DNA of 34,748 nt from Salinisphaera sp. (lineage in GTDB: Bacteria > Pseudomonadota > Gammaproteobacteria > Nevskiales > Salinisphaeraceae): the NCBI GenBank assembly GCA_027858915.1, contig JAQIBT010000060.1, positions 1-34,748 of the forward strand, written 5' to 3'. This document shows, piece by piece, positions 33,556 to 34,748 of this stretch. How positions within the stretch are numbered: position 1 is the stretch's first letter; each line of letters starts with the position of its first letter. Below the pieces are notes generated by a model. It did not search any database and was not told the DNA's origin. It saw only the letters and a list, made by a program, of their open reading frames with translations. Made by a program: the position numbers and the translations under genes.

Positions 33556-34469
33556 ACCGCGTTTTCTGGGTGTTGTTGCTGGGCCTGGGCCTGGCGGCGC
33601 CGTATCTGGTGTATCCGGTGTTTGCGATGAAGCTGTTGTGCTTCGCGCTGTTCGCCTGTGCGTTCAATCTGCTGCTCGGCTATGCCGGGCTGCTGTCCTT
33701 TGGCCATGCGGCTTTTTTCGGCGGTGCGGCTTATATCACCGGCTACGTGGTCAAGGCATTTGGTTTTTCGCCGCTGCTCGGCATACTTGTCGGCACGTTG
33801 TTCGCCATGGTGCTGGGCGCAATTTTCGGCGTGCTGGCTATTCGTCGCCAGGGCATCTATTTTGCGATGATCACGCTGGCGCTGGCCCAGATCGTGTTGT
33901 TCTTTGCGCTGAAGCTGCCGTTTACCGGCGGCGAGAACGGCCTGCAGGGGATTCCGCGCGGCCATTTGCTGGGCGTGTTCGATCTCAATCAGCCGCTGGT
34001 GATGTATTACACGGTATTTGCGATCTTCATGGTCGGATTTCTGATCATCTATCGCACCATCCACTCGCCTTTTGGCCAGATATTGACGGCAATCCGTGAA
34101 AACGAGCCGCGCGCCCGTTCGCTGGGCTACGACGTCGAACGCTTCAAGCTGCTCGCCTTCGTCATTTCCGCCACTCTGGCCGGCACAGCCGGCTCCACCA
34201 AGGCCATCGTGTTCCAGTTTGCCTCGTTGACCGACGTGCATTGGCAGACCTCCGGCGAAGTGGTGCTGATGACGCTGCTAGGCGGTATGGGAACGCTGTT
34301 CGGCCCGATCACCGGCGCCTTGGTCGTGGTAACGATGGAGGAGGAACTGGCCGCCTTCGGATCCTGGGTGGAGGTGGCCATCGGCGCGATTTTCGTGGTC
34401 TGCGTATTGCTGTTCCGGCGCGGCTTCGTCGGCGAACTCGCGCGTTGGCTGCGTGCGGATGCTTCGTAA
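33552..34469 (+). CDS. ABC transporter permease, LivM family
   Basis: 305 aa from ATG 33552, overlapping the livH stop (ATGA). An in-frame region reaching back to 33141 is antisense-free but lies in another frame of livH and is not used. The membrane helices begin VFWVLLLGLGLAAPYLVYPV; then NLLLGYAGLLSFGHAAFFGG, RRQGIYFAMITLALAQIV, FTGGENGLQGIPRG, IRENEPRARSLGYDVERFKL (coupling loop) and LLGGMGTLFGPITGALVVV are LivM marks. It pairs with LivH as the channel. No terminator is obvious after it. Confidence 0.93.
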   Translation: MNRVFWVLLLGLGLAAPYLVYPVFAMKLLCFALFACAFNLLLGYAGLLSFGHAAFFGGAAYITGYVVKAFGFSPLLGILVGTLFAMVLGAIFGVLAIRRQGIYFAMITLALAQIVLFFALKLPFTGGENGLQGIPRGHLLGVFDLNQPLVMYYTVFAIFMVGFLIIYRTIHSPFGQILTAIRENEPRARSLGYDVERFKLLAFVISATLAGTAGSTKAIVFQFASLTDVHWQTSGEVVLMTLLGGMGTLFGPITGALVVVTMEEELAAFGSWVEVAIGAIFVVCVLLFRRGFVGELARWLRADAS

Positions 34470-34748
34470 CGGCCAAATCCTGGCTCTGGAAGCACTGCCT
34501 CGATGCGAACGCGCTCGACGGAAAACGTATTGGTCCAATCGGGTGGTAGGCTCCCATAGGGGCTTTGAAAACTGCCGCTCAGCCGGGACACCAATTTTGA
34601 GTTCCCTGCAGCAGAACGATCCAGCCAACTAAAGTGGACCCAAGTGTCAAGACAGAATCACTTTTAATTTAAGCTGTAATTCTCTCGCTGCATGCAGCTG
34701 GACGGCGCTGCCCCGTTTCGACTGTCGTCTGTGTCTTTGTTGTCTTCT
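34470..34748. other. Right end without a recognisable gene
   Basis: 279 bases. Short minus-strand frames here have no domain. AAGTGGACCCAAGTGTCAAG (34632-34651) looks like the end of some insertion sequences, but I cannot confirm this. GCTGCATGCAGC (34687-34698) is a perfect 12-base palindrome. The AT-rich stretch near 34660-34680 may hold a promoter. Confidence 0.35.

Noticed and set aside
34632-34651. Insertion-sequence end near the right border
   Set aside because: Resemblance to known IS ends is from memory; no transposase or matching inverted repeat is inside the window.
1-34748. CRISPR array, rRNA or tRNA genes, integrase or attachment sites
   Set aside because: No regularly spaced repeats, no cloverleaf or rRNA-like segment and no integrase were seen on reading both strands.

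Overview
The window reads as chromosomal DNA of a GC-rich gammaproteobacterium. The support is an E. coli-like SelO/YdiU, PpiC, MscL, KefB-type antiporter and YaiI, an alanine-zipper Lpp/OprI-type lipoprotein, and a bo3-type quinol oxidase whose subunit I keeps E. coli CyoB residue numbering. TRAP and branched-chain-amino-acid-type ABC uptake systems would suit a marine or saline heterotroph (a Salinisphaera-like lineage is my guess; the sequence does not prove it). I see no rRNA, tRNA or CRISPR array.

Left end (1-3.7 kb) is an accessory zone. A BrnT/BrnA toxin-antitoxin pair lies between two inverted 13-base copies of GGGTCAGGTCTAT. A YgjV-type membrane protein gene loses its 3' third exactly at one of these copies. 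Then come a glutathione S-transferase, an empty AT-richer stretch, a frameshifted NanM-type sugar O-methyltransferase and a REP-like inverted repeat. Related short motifs recur at about 0.16, 1.0, 2.2 and 29.9 kb.

Middle (3.7-26 kb) is mostly housekeeping and envelope genes: a fatty acid desaturase, an SRPBCC protein, a complete TRAP transporter (dctPQM), a lipoprotein with two aspartic-protease-type DTG motifs, two membrane-anchored diguanylate cyclases (one with a c-di-GMP I-site, one with a degenerate one), ppiC, a murein-type lipoprotein, selO, small lipoproteins, mscL, yaiI, a nucleoside-kinase-like P-loop protein, a 3D-domain protein, a degraded IS4-type transposase fragment, a KefB-like K+/H+ antiporter, a DUF1206 protein, an SDR, and an EmrB/EmrA-like efflux pair.

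Right end (26-34.7 kb) holds two well-formed operons. The first is a two-gene quinol oxidase (cyoA-cyoB, with no cyoC, cyoD or cyoE following) behind a perfect FNR/ANR box placed about 41.5 bp before the inferred transcription start, which suggests oxygen-limited activation. The second is a five-gene livG-livF-livK-livH-livM-type ABC importer preceded by a perfect 19-base palindrome. Its LivF has arginine in place of the Walker A lysine.

The observations most worth following are the FNR-box two-subunit oxidase, the bilobal aspartic-protease-like lipoprotein, the repeat-bounded toxin-antitoxin segment that truncates ygjV, and the palindrome-controlled ABC operon. I found no multi-gene system that I can defend as wholly new.
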